A stretch of 64,000 nt of DNA from Rotaria sordida. Its lineage: Eukaryota > Rotifera > Eurotatoria > Philodinida > Philodinidae. Positions 23,057 to 36,042 of the stretch are shown here, piece by piece; position 1 is the stretch's first letter; each line of letters begins with the position of its first letter. A program made the translations under genes and the position numbers. Location: contig CAJNOL010001432.1 of the NCBI GenBank assembly GCA_905250125.1, forward strand, positions 1 to 64,000, in the 5' to 3' direction. The notes below the pieces were generated by a model. That model did not search any database. It saw only the letters and a program-made list of their open reading frames with translations, and was not told the DNA's origin.

Positions 23057-24930
23057 ATGTCGTCTATCATCTTTCAACCGTTATTACATGATCCAATAGG
23101 ATGGAAACCATCAAATTCAACATATACGGATCATTATAAATGGAGAAAATATCGATCAAGAAGTAAAGATAAAAAAATTTCAACATATGGTCAAAAATAT
23201 CAAAGACAATTACAAAAACAACAAATAAAACAATGTTTACTTGTACCATCAAATGAAGAAAAAATAAATAATTCTGTTATTGTAGTAAAAAAATCTGAAG
23301 ATAATCAAGAACGACCTAGTTCACATCGATCTACATCATCAAAATCACCAGTTATTATTGTTGAATATAGACAACGTCCAGCTACAGCTTATGAGGTTAT
23401 TTTTTTGTTTTAAAATAATTATAAAATATTTTTATAATCGCTTGTTTTTCTTCAAGGACACTAATTGCCAATCAAAAGCATCACAACGTTCACAATCTGC
23501 ACTTCCAAATATTGAAGGTAAATAAAACTTATAAAAAAAGAAAAAAAAAATTTCTTTGTTATTTTAATAGAAAGGACTCGTCCATTGACAGCACCTGAAA
23601 CACGTCAAACACCAAGAGAAGAAAAAGAAAAACGACCAATTGACCCTAATAATGATAACAGTCGTCATTGGCTTACTTATCCAAATCCTAAAACACCTGA
23701 TTATATAAATGATATAAAAAAACGTTTAGGACAATTAAAAATACCTTCAACTCTTGGTCGACCATCATCAGCATCGAATGTTTCAATTCAACAACAACAA
23801 CGACAACAACAAACGCCTCAATCAAATAATCGGCCATTATCTGCTTCAACTCAAATTCAACATAAACAACAAACAAATGATGATCAACATCATTTTCTTA
23901 CATTTAATACTCGTGATACACCAGATGATTTACGTGCTACTCGTTATCGTATTGATAAACATCGATATAATCCATCATTAGATAGTTATCCACCACGTCC
24001 AAAAACATGTCCTGTACGTGTTCATGATACTCCTAAACCAATAACACCAAAAGAATCTGAAAATGAACAAATTCAACCAATGAAAAATGATGTATGGATT
24101 GTTGAAGAAGAAAAACCATCAAATACATTAGATGTTGAATCGCCATCAATTCTTATACAAATGGTTGATTGTGATGGTTTACCCAATGAATATGTTGAAG
24201 CACTTGAAACAGCTAATGCTGCACAAGAAACATATTTAAGAAATTTGAAAATGAATGCTGAAAGAAGACCTGATAATTCCGTTTATCGCCTATCGGAGAA
24301 TAAAAACGATTCTTTAGTAAGTAAATAATCATTAAGAAAATGTTCATATATATATATATATAAGAATTCTTTTTCATCTATATATAAAAAAAAAAGGTTA
24401 CTTATCCAAGTCAACAGCAATCAACAACAATGAATAATCAATTGCGTCAATTAGCACGATCATCACACAATGATTTTGGTGTTTGGGTTCGAAATGCAAC
24501 AGATAAAGGTTAGACACATAAATTATTTCTTTTCTTTTTTTTTTTTGAAAATTTTACTTTCATTTTCTTAGAACGAGCATCAGCTATGAAAATTTTACAT
24601 GAAGTTCTTAATCAACCAATTGTAGGTTATGAAAATCAAACAAAACATAAACCTGTTTTTAAACAAGCACCAGCACCACCACCGATTCGTACTTCATCAG
24701 CAACAAGAAAATTAGGTCGTACACGTACTCAACATCAATTTCCATGTGAAATATGTGAAAAACTTCTTATTAAACGTCATGTATGGGATTTAAGTGGGTA
24801 AGAAAAATAATTTCTAAATTAAAAAATAAAATAAAATTTTCATATAATTTCTTAATAATTAAACTATTAAAACAGGTCAGAAAAATTAACTTGTCCTCAT
24901 CATCCTCAGAGTATTCAAGTTCGAGCATAA
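23057..24930 (+). CDS. Unknown 512-residue protein with a C-terminal Cys/His cluster
   Basis: Six exons join in phase: 23057-23395, 23457-23517, 23571-24316, 24397-24508, 24572-24797, 24876-24930; all introns are 53-80 bp with GT-AG ends. I do not recognise the family. The N-terminal half is basic and polar, with repeated Arg-Pro-x-Ser/Thr-Ala motifs (RPATA, RPSSA, RPLSA) and a Gln run in exon 3. A conserved-looking block, HWLTYPNPKTPDYINDIKKR, lies early in exon 3. The end carries Cys478-x2-Cys481, His489, Cys501 and His503-His504, which could bind zinc; it is preceded by a Pro-rich stretch (APAPPPIRT). Such RPxSA-rich proteins are often ciliary or cytoskeletal, but that is only a guess. It is convergent with the next gene, with 217 bp between stops. 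Confidence 0.85.
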
Positions 24931-25147
24931 TAATATCATAGGTTAGAGCATGTATGTCACTTGTGTTTGTGTATATTCACCAATAGATTTTTTTTTTTTT
25001 GTGTTTTTGTCTATGATATTTATTTTATTTTAATATATTATTTTGTTTGTTTTAGCCATGATTGTCCACATTCTATAATTATCAAATGAAAACAAAATAT
25101 ATGAACACATGATTCTTCTTCTTCTTCTTCTTTATTATTTTTTTTTT

Positions 25148-26186
25148 TTAATCACTTATTTTTTGTAAAAATAAGAAAGAAATTATAAATATTTTTAAAG
25201 ACAATATGTCATAATAAAAGATTTTTGATGATGAATTCAAAAGTTTTAAAGAATTTGTTGTTGTTGTTCGAAAAATTAAATCACGTAATTGACGACGTCG
25301 AATTTCATTACATTGAATAAGTATACCATGTGTTTGATTTATTGAAAATTGTCGAATTTTACGTTCATGACTTGTTAAAATATTTAATATTAAATTATCA
25401 CGTTGATGATGAATATGTTTTTGATTCATTTTTGATGTTACAAAAATATATTTTGATATTGTTGGAGACATTTCAGTTGTTGTTGGAATTGATATCAATT
25501 GAGAAGTTATAGTTTGTTTGGTTGTATTATAAATTTTAGGTTCAATAGTATATATTACAGATTTATATTTTGAATGTAATGGTATAGCATTTAATTTTTT
25601 TATAAGCTGAAAAAAATGTAAGGAGAGAAAAAATATATATATAATATAAAGATTTATTTCATATAACTAACTTGTTCAAATGAAAAAATAGGTGTTAATT
25701 GAGATGAAGTCATAGGTAATACTTTGAATTTTTGTGTTATTATATTCATATTAGTAGATTTATCTTGATTAACTAATGAATGTTTTTTTGTCATTAGTGA
25801 TTGTGTATGTGGAAATAGTTTTATATATTTTCTTGTACTCATACTTATTCTTGATGTACCAAACGATCGAATTAGTACACAATTCACCTAAATATATTCA
25901 TAGATCTAATATAAAACAAAAAAGTATCAATACTCACTAAACTTGATATTTCACATTCTTTTAATTGAAAATCAAATTTAGTTCCAGCTGGACAAGTACG
26001 TTTAATTGCTCGCATATAATTTGTACCAACATATATGCAATGCCAATAATGTCGACAATTATTTGTATTATATACAGGATGAACTGAATCATCTTCATAA
26101 CCTGTACAATCAAATGTATCTTCACTATAAATTTGAATAAATAATATTGTTATAAAAATTACAATGGACAGCCATGATGCTGCCAT
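25148..26186 (-). CDS. Secreted protein with one CBM14 (peritrophin-A) chitin-binding domain
   Basis: Three minus-strand exons: 25938-26186, 25672-25887, 25148-25606 (all phase 0), 307 residues. A signal peptide covers about residues 1-21. The CBM14 domain follows, with six cysteines at 27, 44, 50, 65, 78 and 86, spaced as the family requires, and the aromatic motifs NCRHYWHC and CPAGTKFDFQLKECE. The sixth cysteine is encoded by the second exon, which supports the splice. CBM14 domains bind chitin in cuticle, gut lining or, in rotifers, possibly jaws or eggshell. The remaining 220 residues are Ser/Thr/Lys-rich with no domain I know and end in a hydrophobic stretch (KIFIISFLFLQKISD) that might be a membrane tail. 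Confidence 0.85.
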
Positions 26187-26420
26187 ATTATAAATAAAAC
26201 TTTGTCTAGAACAACATCAATGATTGGTAATTGATCAAATAGTTCGTTGTTCTTTTTTTTTCTTCTGTCTATGTATACTTACACAATTTAACAAAGGATT
26301 GATTTAATTTACTCTAATTGTGTGTGTGTGTCACATCAGTCAAAGTCAATTATCAATTTTTAAAGCTTTTAAATAACATTATTCTATTGATTAAAATTCA
26401 AAAAAAACAAAAATTTCTTG

Positions 26421-27255
26421 TTACAATGCACAATTCATTGATTTTTTTTCTTGAACAACAATACGTTCAAAATTTTGGTAGACATTCGGTGCAAAACTCG
26501 ATGAAAATTTATGTTCAATAGTTTCATAAGTAGATCTGTTAGAAACATTAGCTGATTTATAAGAATCAAGATGTATCATTATTGTCTCAAGTATCGATTG
26601 TCGAGCATGTTTATGTCTTTTATTTTGATCCTTTTGTGATGATGATGTAACTTGTGTAAATGAATGATTATTAGCTTTTGATAAAGTTTCATCTGGATAA
26701 TCAATTGGAATTGTTGGAATTTTATTTCTATTTTTCCGATAAGATATTGGTGCACTAATTATACGTTGATGTTTTGTTGGTCTAAATAAAAATTAAAATG
26801 AATTATTTTATTTTTAAAAAAACAAAAAGAAAATTTTCTACTATAACTTACATTGGAGGTAATTTAGTTTTTAAAGTACATTTTGATCGATGTTCTATTA
26901 ATGTTGGAATATTATTTGATGTAATAATTCGATTTGTTTTTAATGATGTATTATTAGATTGTTTTTTATAATTATTTATTAAAATTTCTTGAGATTGAAA
27001 TTTTGTTCGTTCTCCTCTTCCATGATTTATATATTCTTTATATAATTGTTCTTCAGATAAACAATTATTAATTGATTGATCTTTAATTAATCGAGTTTCT
27101 TGTTCTTTACATTGTCGATTGTAAGCAATTAAATCTTTTAATCTTAATTCATAAAGTTTACAATAATATCCATCAACTACTAATGGTGAATATTGATTGA
27201 TATAATCTTCAAAAAAATCAATTGTAAACGTCAAAGGCACCTTCTTTTTTTCCAT
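26421..27255 (-). CDS. Unknown 254-residue polar protein
   Basis: Two minus-strand exons: 26852-27255 and 26421-26781 (phase 2 junction, GT-AG, 70-bp intron). No signal peptide or membrane segment is seen. The first 55 residues look folded (FTIDFFEDYINQY, then YYCKLYELRLKDLIAYNRQ). The rest is Asn/Ser/Lys-rich and includes the motif ISAPISYRKNR. I do not recognise the family. It is transcribed in the same direction as the CBM14 gene, whose start lies 235 bp beyond its stop. Confidence 0.78.
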
Positions 27256-28169
27256 ACAAAAAAAAAAGAGAAAGAAATAATAATAATAATAATAATAAGT
27301 GTAACGTTAAATCGATTTTGATTAATATAAGCACATTTTTTTTTCCTTCAGTATTGATTTAAAATTTTAATACTTGATTGCTTTTAATGATGACTAACAA
27401 ATGATGGCAGATAGATGCTACTAGAGAAACGAAAATTGTCCGATTCTATGAAGCCGTTTGAGTGTTAACAATTATCGAACAAAAAGAAGTTAGTATGAAG
27501 AAGAAAAAAAAACACTTTAAAACGATGTTTTCTTTTATAAGATGTAATACAAAAAAAAAAAATGAATAGCTTGTCGATTAATTGACTATTATGTACACTA
27601 CTATTCATTTGTTTTTTTGAAAAATCGTATAAAAAAAATACACTTTTTTTTTTGTTAATATAATCGATTAATATAAAAACGCTTAGTTATTGAATTATCT
27701 GATTTTTATAAATGTATGTAAAGATTTTATTGACATTTATTACTTCACTTTGTCTATGACAACATAAACAAAGGTTACTATATAGACAGATGATATTAAA
27801 TCGAGCATTTTCATAAAATATCTTACTTTTAATATAATCAATAATTTTTGTTATTAGAATAATCCTTTTGAATTTTTGTTTAAAAAAAAAATTGCTGTAA
27901 TTTTATTGTGATCTCTGGTAATAAGAAAATGTTACAGAGTATACAGAAAATATTTATCATACACTGTCAAATATTATTAACCTTACAACAAAGATTTTGA
28001 CATACGCTTTGATTTATTACAATCTACCAGATGGTAATTATATCAATATTCTCTCGCGTATCAATTTACTCTAGAAACGAGTATTTATATGTAATAAATA
28101 TATGTTAAGTTATTCTACATATTCTGAAAAACTCAATCCTATAGACTATTGTTCTATCGAGTTATTATT

Positions 28170-29158
28170 GAAAAATCAGCGTTATGAATGCGACATAAAT
28201 AAGGACCAAGGTTTTCACTGTACTTTTTTCCTTTTACAAATACAGCAAGTCCAAACTGAATACTGAGTTTTTGTAGAAGATCTCCTTAAAATTACTAAAT
28301 CTCAATGCACAGGTTTTTCTAAATATGCTTAACTTTTCTAAAAAAAAATCGAATTTATTAATTGTTAGTGATGTCAGTGAATATAAATATAGAAATGTAA
28401 ACTTCTCTCGTAACTGAATGAGAAATTCAAAAAATAATTCTAAATGATATAAATCCTTCTTGAGAATCGTAAGATGATATTAAAATAAAATGTCTCGTTG
28501 TAGGACATGAGCAGGTCTTCAGGCAACTGATTTTGAAATTCTTAGATTTTTTCATCATAAGGTTAGACGGGTTATTCGCTAATCATGGGAAAAGAACTTG
28601 TTAAAAAGTCTTTATAAAGAATCGAAATTTGTTTTGTTCAATCTTATTTTTCTTTTGAGGTATTAACATTAAATAACTCTTCAATCTAATGATAAAGGAG
28701 TTCAAGAGTTTCTAAATAAACTTCATACCAAAAAGTTCATCTATGGTAAAATTTTCAACAAAATTAAACTCTAAAAAAAAAGTCTCCTCAAAACCAGTTT
28801 TTGCAGAAATCTGCCCTAGTGCTTAGAACGAGATTTTCTATTTTGCTATCATCTCGAAATTTTTCAAAAGTATTTTTATCATTTAAAATTGATTTTGAAA
28901 TATCTCATTTAGTTACAAGAGAAGTTCGTACATAGTTACATCACTAACGGCGAATAAACTTAATTTTTTTGAAAAATTTAAGTATGTTCAGAAAAACAAC
29001 TGTGTACTGAAATTTTATAGTTTGAAGATTTTTCCATAAAATGCATTATTTAGTTTTCAAAAATATTCTTTGAGCTTGCAGTATTTGTAAATTGAAACAT
29101 AAGTAGCGAAAATCTTTGTCCTTTTTTGTATCAGATCGCTAACGCTAGTTTATCTGAA
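28170..29158. repeat. Imperfect fold-back element E
   Basis: The left arm (28170-28450) and right arm (28890-29158) are reverse complements with many small differences. Landmarks are TTTACAAATACAGCAAG against CTTGCAGTATTTGTAAA and TTGTTAGTGATGTCA against TTACATCACTAACGG. The centre has no coding frame. It lies directly beside the hAT MITE. Confidence 0.6.
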
Positions 29159-29178
29159 TATCTAGAGTAACTCAGCAT

Positions 29179-29543
29179 TAGAGAGCTGCGGGTTTGAAAA
29201 TTTAGCTTTTCCCGGGCCCGGGTCTAAGCCTAAGAGGAAAGTCAGACCCGGTCTGCATTAAGTTATGAATGGAAATATATAACAATAACAATTGAAGTTA
29301 ACAAAATTGAAAAAGAAACAGTCAGAAATAATTTCACACTCATTTGACCTTTAAAGTCGCCAATGAAGAGCTAAAATTGTGTTCCCTTTTCTGTTCATGT
29401 ACACATAGGATGTCAAATATTGGTGAAAAGAGGATCGGGTCTAGACCCGGCTGGGTCTGGGTCTAGACTCAGCCGGATCCGGATCTAAAAACTTAGTTTT
29501 TCCGGGGCCCGGGTCCAAAAAAACATGAACCCGCAGCTCTCTA
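29179..29543. mobile_element. hAT-type MITE, 365 bp, with 8-bp target duplication
   Basis: The ends are inverted repeats, TAGAGAGCTGCGGGTT and AACCCGCAGCTCTCTA. They are flanked by identical 8-bp direct repeats CTCAGCAT at 29171-29178 and 29544-29551, the duplication length typical of hAT elements. The interior has GC-rich blocks of GGGTCTAGACCCGG and CCCGGGCCCGGG type, very unlike the AT-rich surroundings. There is no transposase, so it is non-autonomous. The intact duplication suggests a fairly recent insertion. Confidence 0.85.
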
Positions 29544-31406
29544 CTCAGCATATATCTGTAATATAAAAATTAGTTAAAAGACATGCCCGAATTCAGAGAT
29601 ATAAGAATTCTTATTTTACGAAATTGCATCGCTAACGAATGACATTGCGTCCATACGATTTATTTCTTTTTTTGGTTAATAAACATAGATTAATCAAATT
29701 ATATACGAATATGTCGATATTTGATTATAATATTTTATATTTTGTTTTTTATTGTTAGTAAAGTTTGTCAATATAATAATATTATTGACGTCAAATTTAA
29801 AATACAATGAAATCTCTTCGTTTTATTTTATACTCTACAACTTGAGCATACCAAGTAAAATTCAATCTCTAGTTGACATAAACAAAATGTTAGATTGAGT
29901 GAAAGATTTACATTAAAACTCGAATCAAATTCTTATTGATGAGTTCTATCACAGCAATAGCATGTAAGATAATATAATCATTGGTTGTCTAAATAAAGTT
30001 TGAATCCATAAAGTTATGGACGGTTTAGGATATAAGAATGGTTTCAAAGAAAAATTATTCATAAATGTTTGAAATCTTAATTTAATTTATTCATTGAGAT
30101 GAGTGTACTCTATTTCATATATACGAAATAATTTAATTCAATAAATACATATTCTAACAATTATCAAATTATTCATATTATTTACCAATTTTTTTTGGTA
30201 TATTTAATATCATGCATAAGTAAATTTCATAACATTTGCCTTTGATACATGTCTTAAATTAAGCAAAATCTGAGACCTTCGATTGAGCACATTCTCTGGA
30301 AGTGTTTAGTCTCGACTTCTTAAACGTAGAATTAGATTTTACTATTTCAACTATTTTTTCATAATTATGGTGCTGTTAATACTCTGTTCGAAACACAGTA
30401 AAAAAAAAAACTCCTATCATAACAATTATAATTAATTCTAGTGCATGTAGTTTATCCTTTTTCACAAAATCTCTTTGATTATTCTACGACTAGTCAACCG
30501 AGAAGAGATCAATTTTCAACAATACACGAGTCGATTCTATATCTGTATTTTCCAAGAAATTTTCGTGGTTTTAGTTTTTCGAAGACTGTCTTTCTTTTTA
30601 TTTGTATCAGCATTAAATAAATATTCTTATATAAGTTAAACACGACAGATGGTGTCAACAACGTGAATACATTATGAATATATTACTATTTCTGGATTTG
30701 AATGACAAAGAAACTCGTGTTTAAACTTATTGATCGTTTTTCTCAGAGTATAATCTTCAATTAGAAGAATTGAAATTCTTCCCACTCATGTGTGATATAA
30801 ATATCATTTTAAAATTCTACAATGGATGAATTTTGATTAACAAAATATGTTTGTTTTATACTAGGTGTTCTATGGAACTATTCATATATTGTTTCTGCTA
30901 CTCCTTTCGTTACACATACTGCATAGATATATTGTTGACTTCAACTTTTTATTTTTCCATTATAATTCATCATTTTATGTATTTACACCTTTATCGTATA
31001 TCTTCCTCTTTACTATAAACTTAACCTATGACTGTATTGGTTAATAAATTATACCATTAATCTCCTAAACACCAATAATTCTTACATTCTGTACAAAGGC
31101 AGAGAAAAAAAAACAAATTACTTTCTCTTTCGTTCTGTCACTGTCAATCAGCTCTAGGAATATTCTGTATTTTATCATATATATCCCATAGATTTATGCT
31201 ATCATCTTGCTATTCTTTCTCTATGTTGTAAGAAAAAAAGAGTCATCTTCTATGCTATTATTGCGTTAATTTTGAATAATTTTCTCGATCATACCGATCT
31301 ATTTTTATATTTATTGAATTACATTGGGATGAGCTTACAGGACTAATATATTAAGCAATATTCATTCAAAATATTGTTGCAATAAATCTATGAAGAAAAA
31401 CAACTT

Positions 31407-31527
31407 CAGTGAGCCGCGAGCGGCCGCTCGGTGGTTATCAAACGGTCGTTCCACTCAGTAAAAAAGCTTACGGAGCGGTCAGCACCGCCGTCCGCTCGTC
31501 GATTTCTAGGAGCGGTGTACATCTCTG
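31407..31527. mobile_element. GC-rich fragment, possibly hAT-related
   Basis: This 121-bp island contains GCGGCCGC, GAGCGGCC and GGAGCGGTCAGCACCGCC. It begins CAGTGAGCCGCGAG and, read from the other side, begins CAGAGATGTACACCGCTCC. Both CAG-starting ends are hAT-like, but I find no target duplication. Confidence 0.35.
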
Positions 31528-32066
31528 CTCTGTACGTCTTATAGTAATAAAGTTACCAGTGTCAAGCTGAAACTTTTACATAAAGTGTCTCTCACTAGAA
31601 TCACTTATTCCTAAAAATTTCAGCCCAAATGAACTATTCTAAGTGGTACATCGATTGTGAGAGCAGGATCCCCTTAAGAACTTATGGTGCTAATCAGAAT
31701 TTAAATATCATTAGCTTCCCGTAGTATAAAAGATTTGTTAATAGCTAATCATTATTGTACGTTCGTAATGGTATTTTGTTTTAGAATATTTCATGTATCT
31801 GATTTATAATGCATATTTATTGTTTTGTGTATGTCAAGGTATCGGTATATTTTTTCAAAAATGAATGAGACAAAAAAAACAAAGAAGAAAATGGAATCAA
31901 ACAAAAAAAAAAGACATGAATAGTTATTTTCTCATTATATATTAGTAGAAAATATTCTACAAAAAAAAAAGAAAACCGTTGGTCATCTCCTACAAATTAT
32001 GTTGACTAAAGGAATCAAGAAAATTAGTCTCATCGTGTGAAAAATTTCTATTATAATATATTTGTT

Positions 32067-35000
32067 TTAACTTTCAAGTTCCAATCCCAAACCAACTTTA
32101 TGTCCACCAGCATTCAAATTTCGAGCTTCAAATAAAGCTGATAATGTTAATTTAAAGCCTAAATAATCATTTTATAGACAAAAAAAAAAAAGAAAACAAT
32201 TGAAAAATGTATACCTGGACGAAGAATTTGTTGAAATGAAAGTCCAACTTGACACATATTATTTACTTTAGCACCAATTGCAGTTTGAGAATCAAGTTGA
32301 TATTTTGATGCAAGTGCAAATCGTGTTTGATTTGTACCTGTTGTCCATGCTAATTGTACACCAGTTTCAAGTCGATCATTTATACGATGATAAACACTAC
32401 TACCAACTTCATTTCCATCATTTCTATTCAATAAAAAAATAAAATAAAATAAATCAAATCAAAAAAAATATAGATTTATTATATAGTTTTAAATAAACCT
32501 TTGTTATCTTATCTATTCATGTAATTTAAAATTCAAAAGTCTTTGGTTTGTGTTAACACATTTATCAACGCGCATTGTCCTTCGGAAAAGTGAGATAATA
32601 AATGGACAATAAAGAAAATTTTTATCTACATAATTTTGTAGCCATTATATCGTCTGAAGTAATAGCTATCAACTGAGTATACTTTCGATTTCAAAAATTG
32701 TCCTTAAATGTTAAAAAATTTAATTAACGAAAATTGTACCCTGTTTCGAGTTTTGTTTTTAAACTAACTTTTTAATGAAAAAATAAGTGCGGAAGCGCTC
32801 CTATTTCTCCGATCGAGCTGAAACTTTTTTCATATATACTAAACACTGTTTGATATAAAGTATTTTTTCTTGTTTGAAAAACTACTGTTCTATTGATAAC
32901 TCTGACAAAAAAAAACACATCTGTGTTTTTTCCTCTATTATTTCAAGGACAAAAAAAATAAAAAGGTAGTCATATCAAGCAGTGTAGAATGCCTGTAAAA
33001 AAAATTTTCGGCATCTCAGAGCAATGAGAACCATTATAACGCCAGTATTTCATAGAAGACAGCGCCCGACAACTTTTGTTCTATTCATCAAGATCTACCT
33101 GTCCTGAAAATTGCAAATCCTTGGGAAAGTGATACCTTTAAGTTCTCTATGAAACTCATTTTGAAAATATTAGATTAATAACCATTCTAGAATCCATTGG
33201 ATTGATCCCGGATCTGAAAATTTTGGATCCGGCGAGTTGTAGTATTCTTTGTTATCTATCAGACAATTGCTGATAAGAACATCAATCTTTTTTTTCTTAT
33301 TTCTATGTTAGTTCGGATTTTTTTGACAAAATCTGATGTCAAATATTCTTGACAAATGGAATCTTTCACTCTAAAGAAGACAATTATTACCAAAGAGAAT
33401 GATTAAAAGTGCAAAAGACTTTCAATTGAAATTCTATGTAAAATAAACTTTGAAATTTCTTTGTATTCTAATATCTGAAGACTCTGTTATAATATAGAAT
33501 TTACGGTATTTATCAAAAGTTCTGCTACTAGGTAAAACGTATATTAATCTGAACCTTGATCACAAACAACAATCAGGACTTGATCGATCTTTATGCCAAG
33601 AAGTTAGAAATTCAATATCGACTTTTTATTCAGATAAGAATATTTCAGCATTAGCAACGAATCTCATAGTATTTAATCCCTTATTCGAGAGAATATTCTC
33701 AGATGATCCGCGCAATTCATCTTCATATGATGCTGATATGTAAGAACCAATTAGATTAGAATAATATCCAAAGAGGTTGTGCTCGTATTGGATTTTTCCG
33801 TGTCGGAAGCTATCATATCTTCGAATTTCGACTTGAAATTTTGCTAACATGAAGGACACTCTCGGATTAACTCCAGCAAAAAGTTTCATTATTTTCCGGC
33901 ATTGCGTCTCCAAAATATGAATCCTTCAAAATTAGGACACTATGTCCAAAAATGATGAAACCTTATACATGGTGATAGTCTAAACGAAACTTTTGTGTTG
34001 ATAGAATTTCAGGTCGAAATTCGGAGATATGACTTTACTCCAAAATTGACTTTCTAAGAGGAAAAATCCATTAAAAAATTTTATATCGCAGCTAAATCTG
34101 TTAGGTCATCTTTTATGTGTTATTATTGGGGCCTAAAAGTATAATAATCTTACCGTGGAATTGACTAAATAATAATGATGTTGATGATGATGGAGTAACG
34201 GAATAAGAAGTGTAATATAAGCGGAAGGGGAGATTTATTATGATGATAACACTGATAATAATAATAATGGAAGACGAATCGGAGATAATACAATACAACT
34301 TTCCACTAGATAGGAGAAAGTTCAACTGGACTATATCAAAATCTGAGAAAATCCGAAAGAAGAAAAACCAACTAATAGAAGAACGAAAGAGAACTCATCA
34401 ACAAATGAGAGAATAACAAGAAAAGACCAATTGAACGAAATTCAATTAAGTTAGCATCAACATAGTGTGATCTGTTGACGCTAACAATATCTCAATAAGA
34501 ACACAAACTCTTTGGCTATTATTCTAATCTAATTGGTCTCTACGTATGGGCATAATATGAAGATAAACGAAATGGCTTATTTTGGAATGTTTCCTCGTTA
34601 GTTCTATCTCTATCATAGATCAAAATTTCAAGTTAGATGATTGTTATTCGCCTAATCTATAAAATTAAGTTTAGATTTCATGATTATAATCATTGATCGA
34701 ACAAAGACAGTCATAGATAATGAAAACGTCTTTGTGCTCGTAGATCAAAGTAAGTTGAAGTTTCCTATCGGTGGCAGAATAAAGATATAAGGAACTTTAT
34801 TTATCAATAAAAGAATGAATGCTAACACTTCAAAATAATAGCGAATCAGAATAGTGTCAAAAAAGCCTTTTCATCCTATTCACTAAGACCGATCGACCTT
34901 GGATTGGTGCCTGTAGCATTAGAGAATACCAAACTTTATTCATAGTAAAAATCTCAGGCAAAAAAAATCCAAATTTTTTACGACAAAAGAATTTCTTATT

Positions 35001-35758
35001 AATTTTCAATATCATTCACGAAACAAAAATGATCTATGAAAATAATTCATATAAAAATTTTTTTTGAATACTTACAAATTAGCAAATAATGTAAAATCTT
35101 TTGCTTTATATCCAACAGCAAAATTACTTTTTGTTAATCCAGCTTTTGCTGTACTATAAACATATTGATATCCAGCTGACCAACCTTGATAACCCAAAAC
35201 AATAGCTCCATTAAGTATAGGACCAGCAGCATCCGAACCAATATTTGTTTCAATCTGAGCTTTATCATGTATATAAGTTGTACGAAGTTCAGCTGTTTTT
35301 TTTCTTTAAAAAAAAAACCCGAAGAATTTACTTTCTTTGTTTTTCTGTTTCATGAAAAGAAGATTTAATTATACCCTGTATGTGGAACAAGACTAGCATC
35401 AAAAACAACTTTAAAACCTTGTGCTAATTGATCATCAGCTGTTATTTCACATTTAAGTAAATTATCTGTATTCCATTTTTCCAAAAATGTTAAACCATAT
35501 TTTGGAACAGTATATTTTGTTTCAAGACTACCAAATGTTCGTGCTGTTTCGGTATTTTGTTCACCAATTACATTAAAATTAATTCCATTTGATGTACGAG
35601 TTTTAACATCAAGTTTGAATAAATTAAAAACTAATTTTTTATATATGAAAAAATAATTAATTATAAAAAATTTTTACAAAAAAAATTAACTTACAAAAGC
35701 CTTTATTAAATAAATCTGATACTTGTTTATTAAGATCACCATATTTTGGTGGAGCCAT
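32067..35758 (-). CDS. vdac: Voltage-dependent anion channel (mitochondrial porin, VDAC)
   Basis: Five minus-strand exons: 35695-35758, 35375-35630, 35076-35303, 32215-32423, 32067-32158, all in phase, giving 282 residues (human VDAC1 has 283). It starts [20 protein letters not shown], the N-terminal helix of VDAC. It continues with [19 protein letters not shown] (the Glu of the FTEKW motif is kept), [48 protein letters not shown] and [23 protein letters not shown] forms the 19-strand barrel of the outer mitochondrial membrane and passes metabolites and ATP/ADP. Three introns are 56-71 bp; the fourth is 2652 bp and carries no recognised gene. The start lies 284 bp from the divergent MDH1B start. 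Confidence 0.97.
32424..35075. other. Long third intron of VDAC
   Basis: It is non-coding by inspection. A minus-strand frame at 33626-33913 is open for 95 codons but has no splice context and no recognisable protein. Low-complexity ATAATA-type sequence lies at about 34195-34270. Confidence 0.5.
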
Positions 35759-36042
35759 AAATTTATTTCAAGTAAAAGAATATTGATTTAGACGAAGAAA
35801 AACAAATAAATAATTCTATAGAGAAAAAAAAAATCATGTACATATGAGATTAACTTATCCTTCGTTTTTTATTGATCAAAATATTAACCAATAAAATATA
35901 ATTTAATAGTTAAAATATATTCTTTTTTTAAAATATGTTTTATTCAAAATTTTTTTCTAAATAAAAAATAAAAAATGAAATTTTTATTAATATTTAACAA
36001 AAGAAAAAATTCTATTGGTAAATATAAAATATAAAATACAAC
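35759..36042. promoter_or_regulatory. Shared divergent promoter region of VDAC and MDH1B
   Basis: 284 bp lie between the two start codons, which face away from each other. It is very AT-rich, with no clear TATA box distinguishable from background. The role is inferred from position only. Confidence 0.45.

Larger units (their letters stand above)
27256..32066. other. 4.8-kb gene-free region rich in mobile relics
   Basis: I see no coding exon. It contains an (ATA)n tract at about 27275-27298, fold-back E, a complete hAT MITE and a GC-rich fragment, all listed separately. The left end probably contains the leader of the unknown gene at 26421-27255. Confidence 0.5.

Noticed and set aside
33626-33913. 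95-codon minus-strand frame in the VDAC intron
   Set aside because: There is no splice context, mixed composition and no recognisable motif. VDAC splices cleanly across it.
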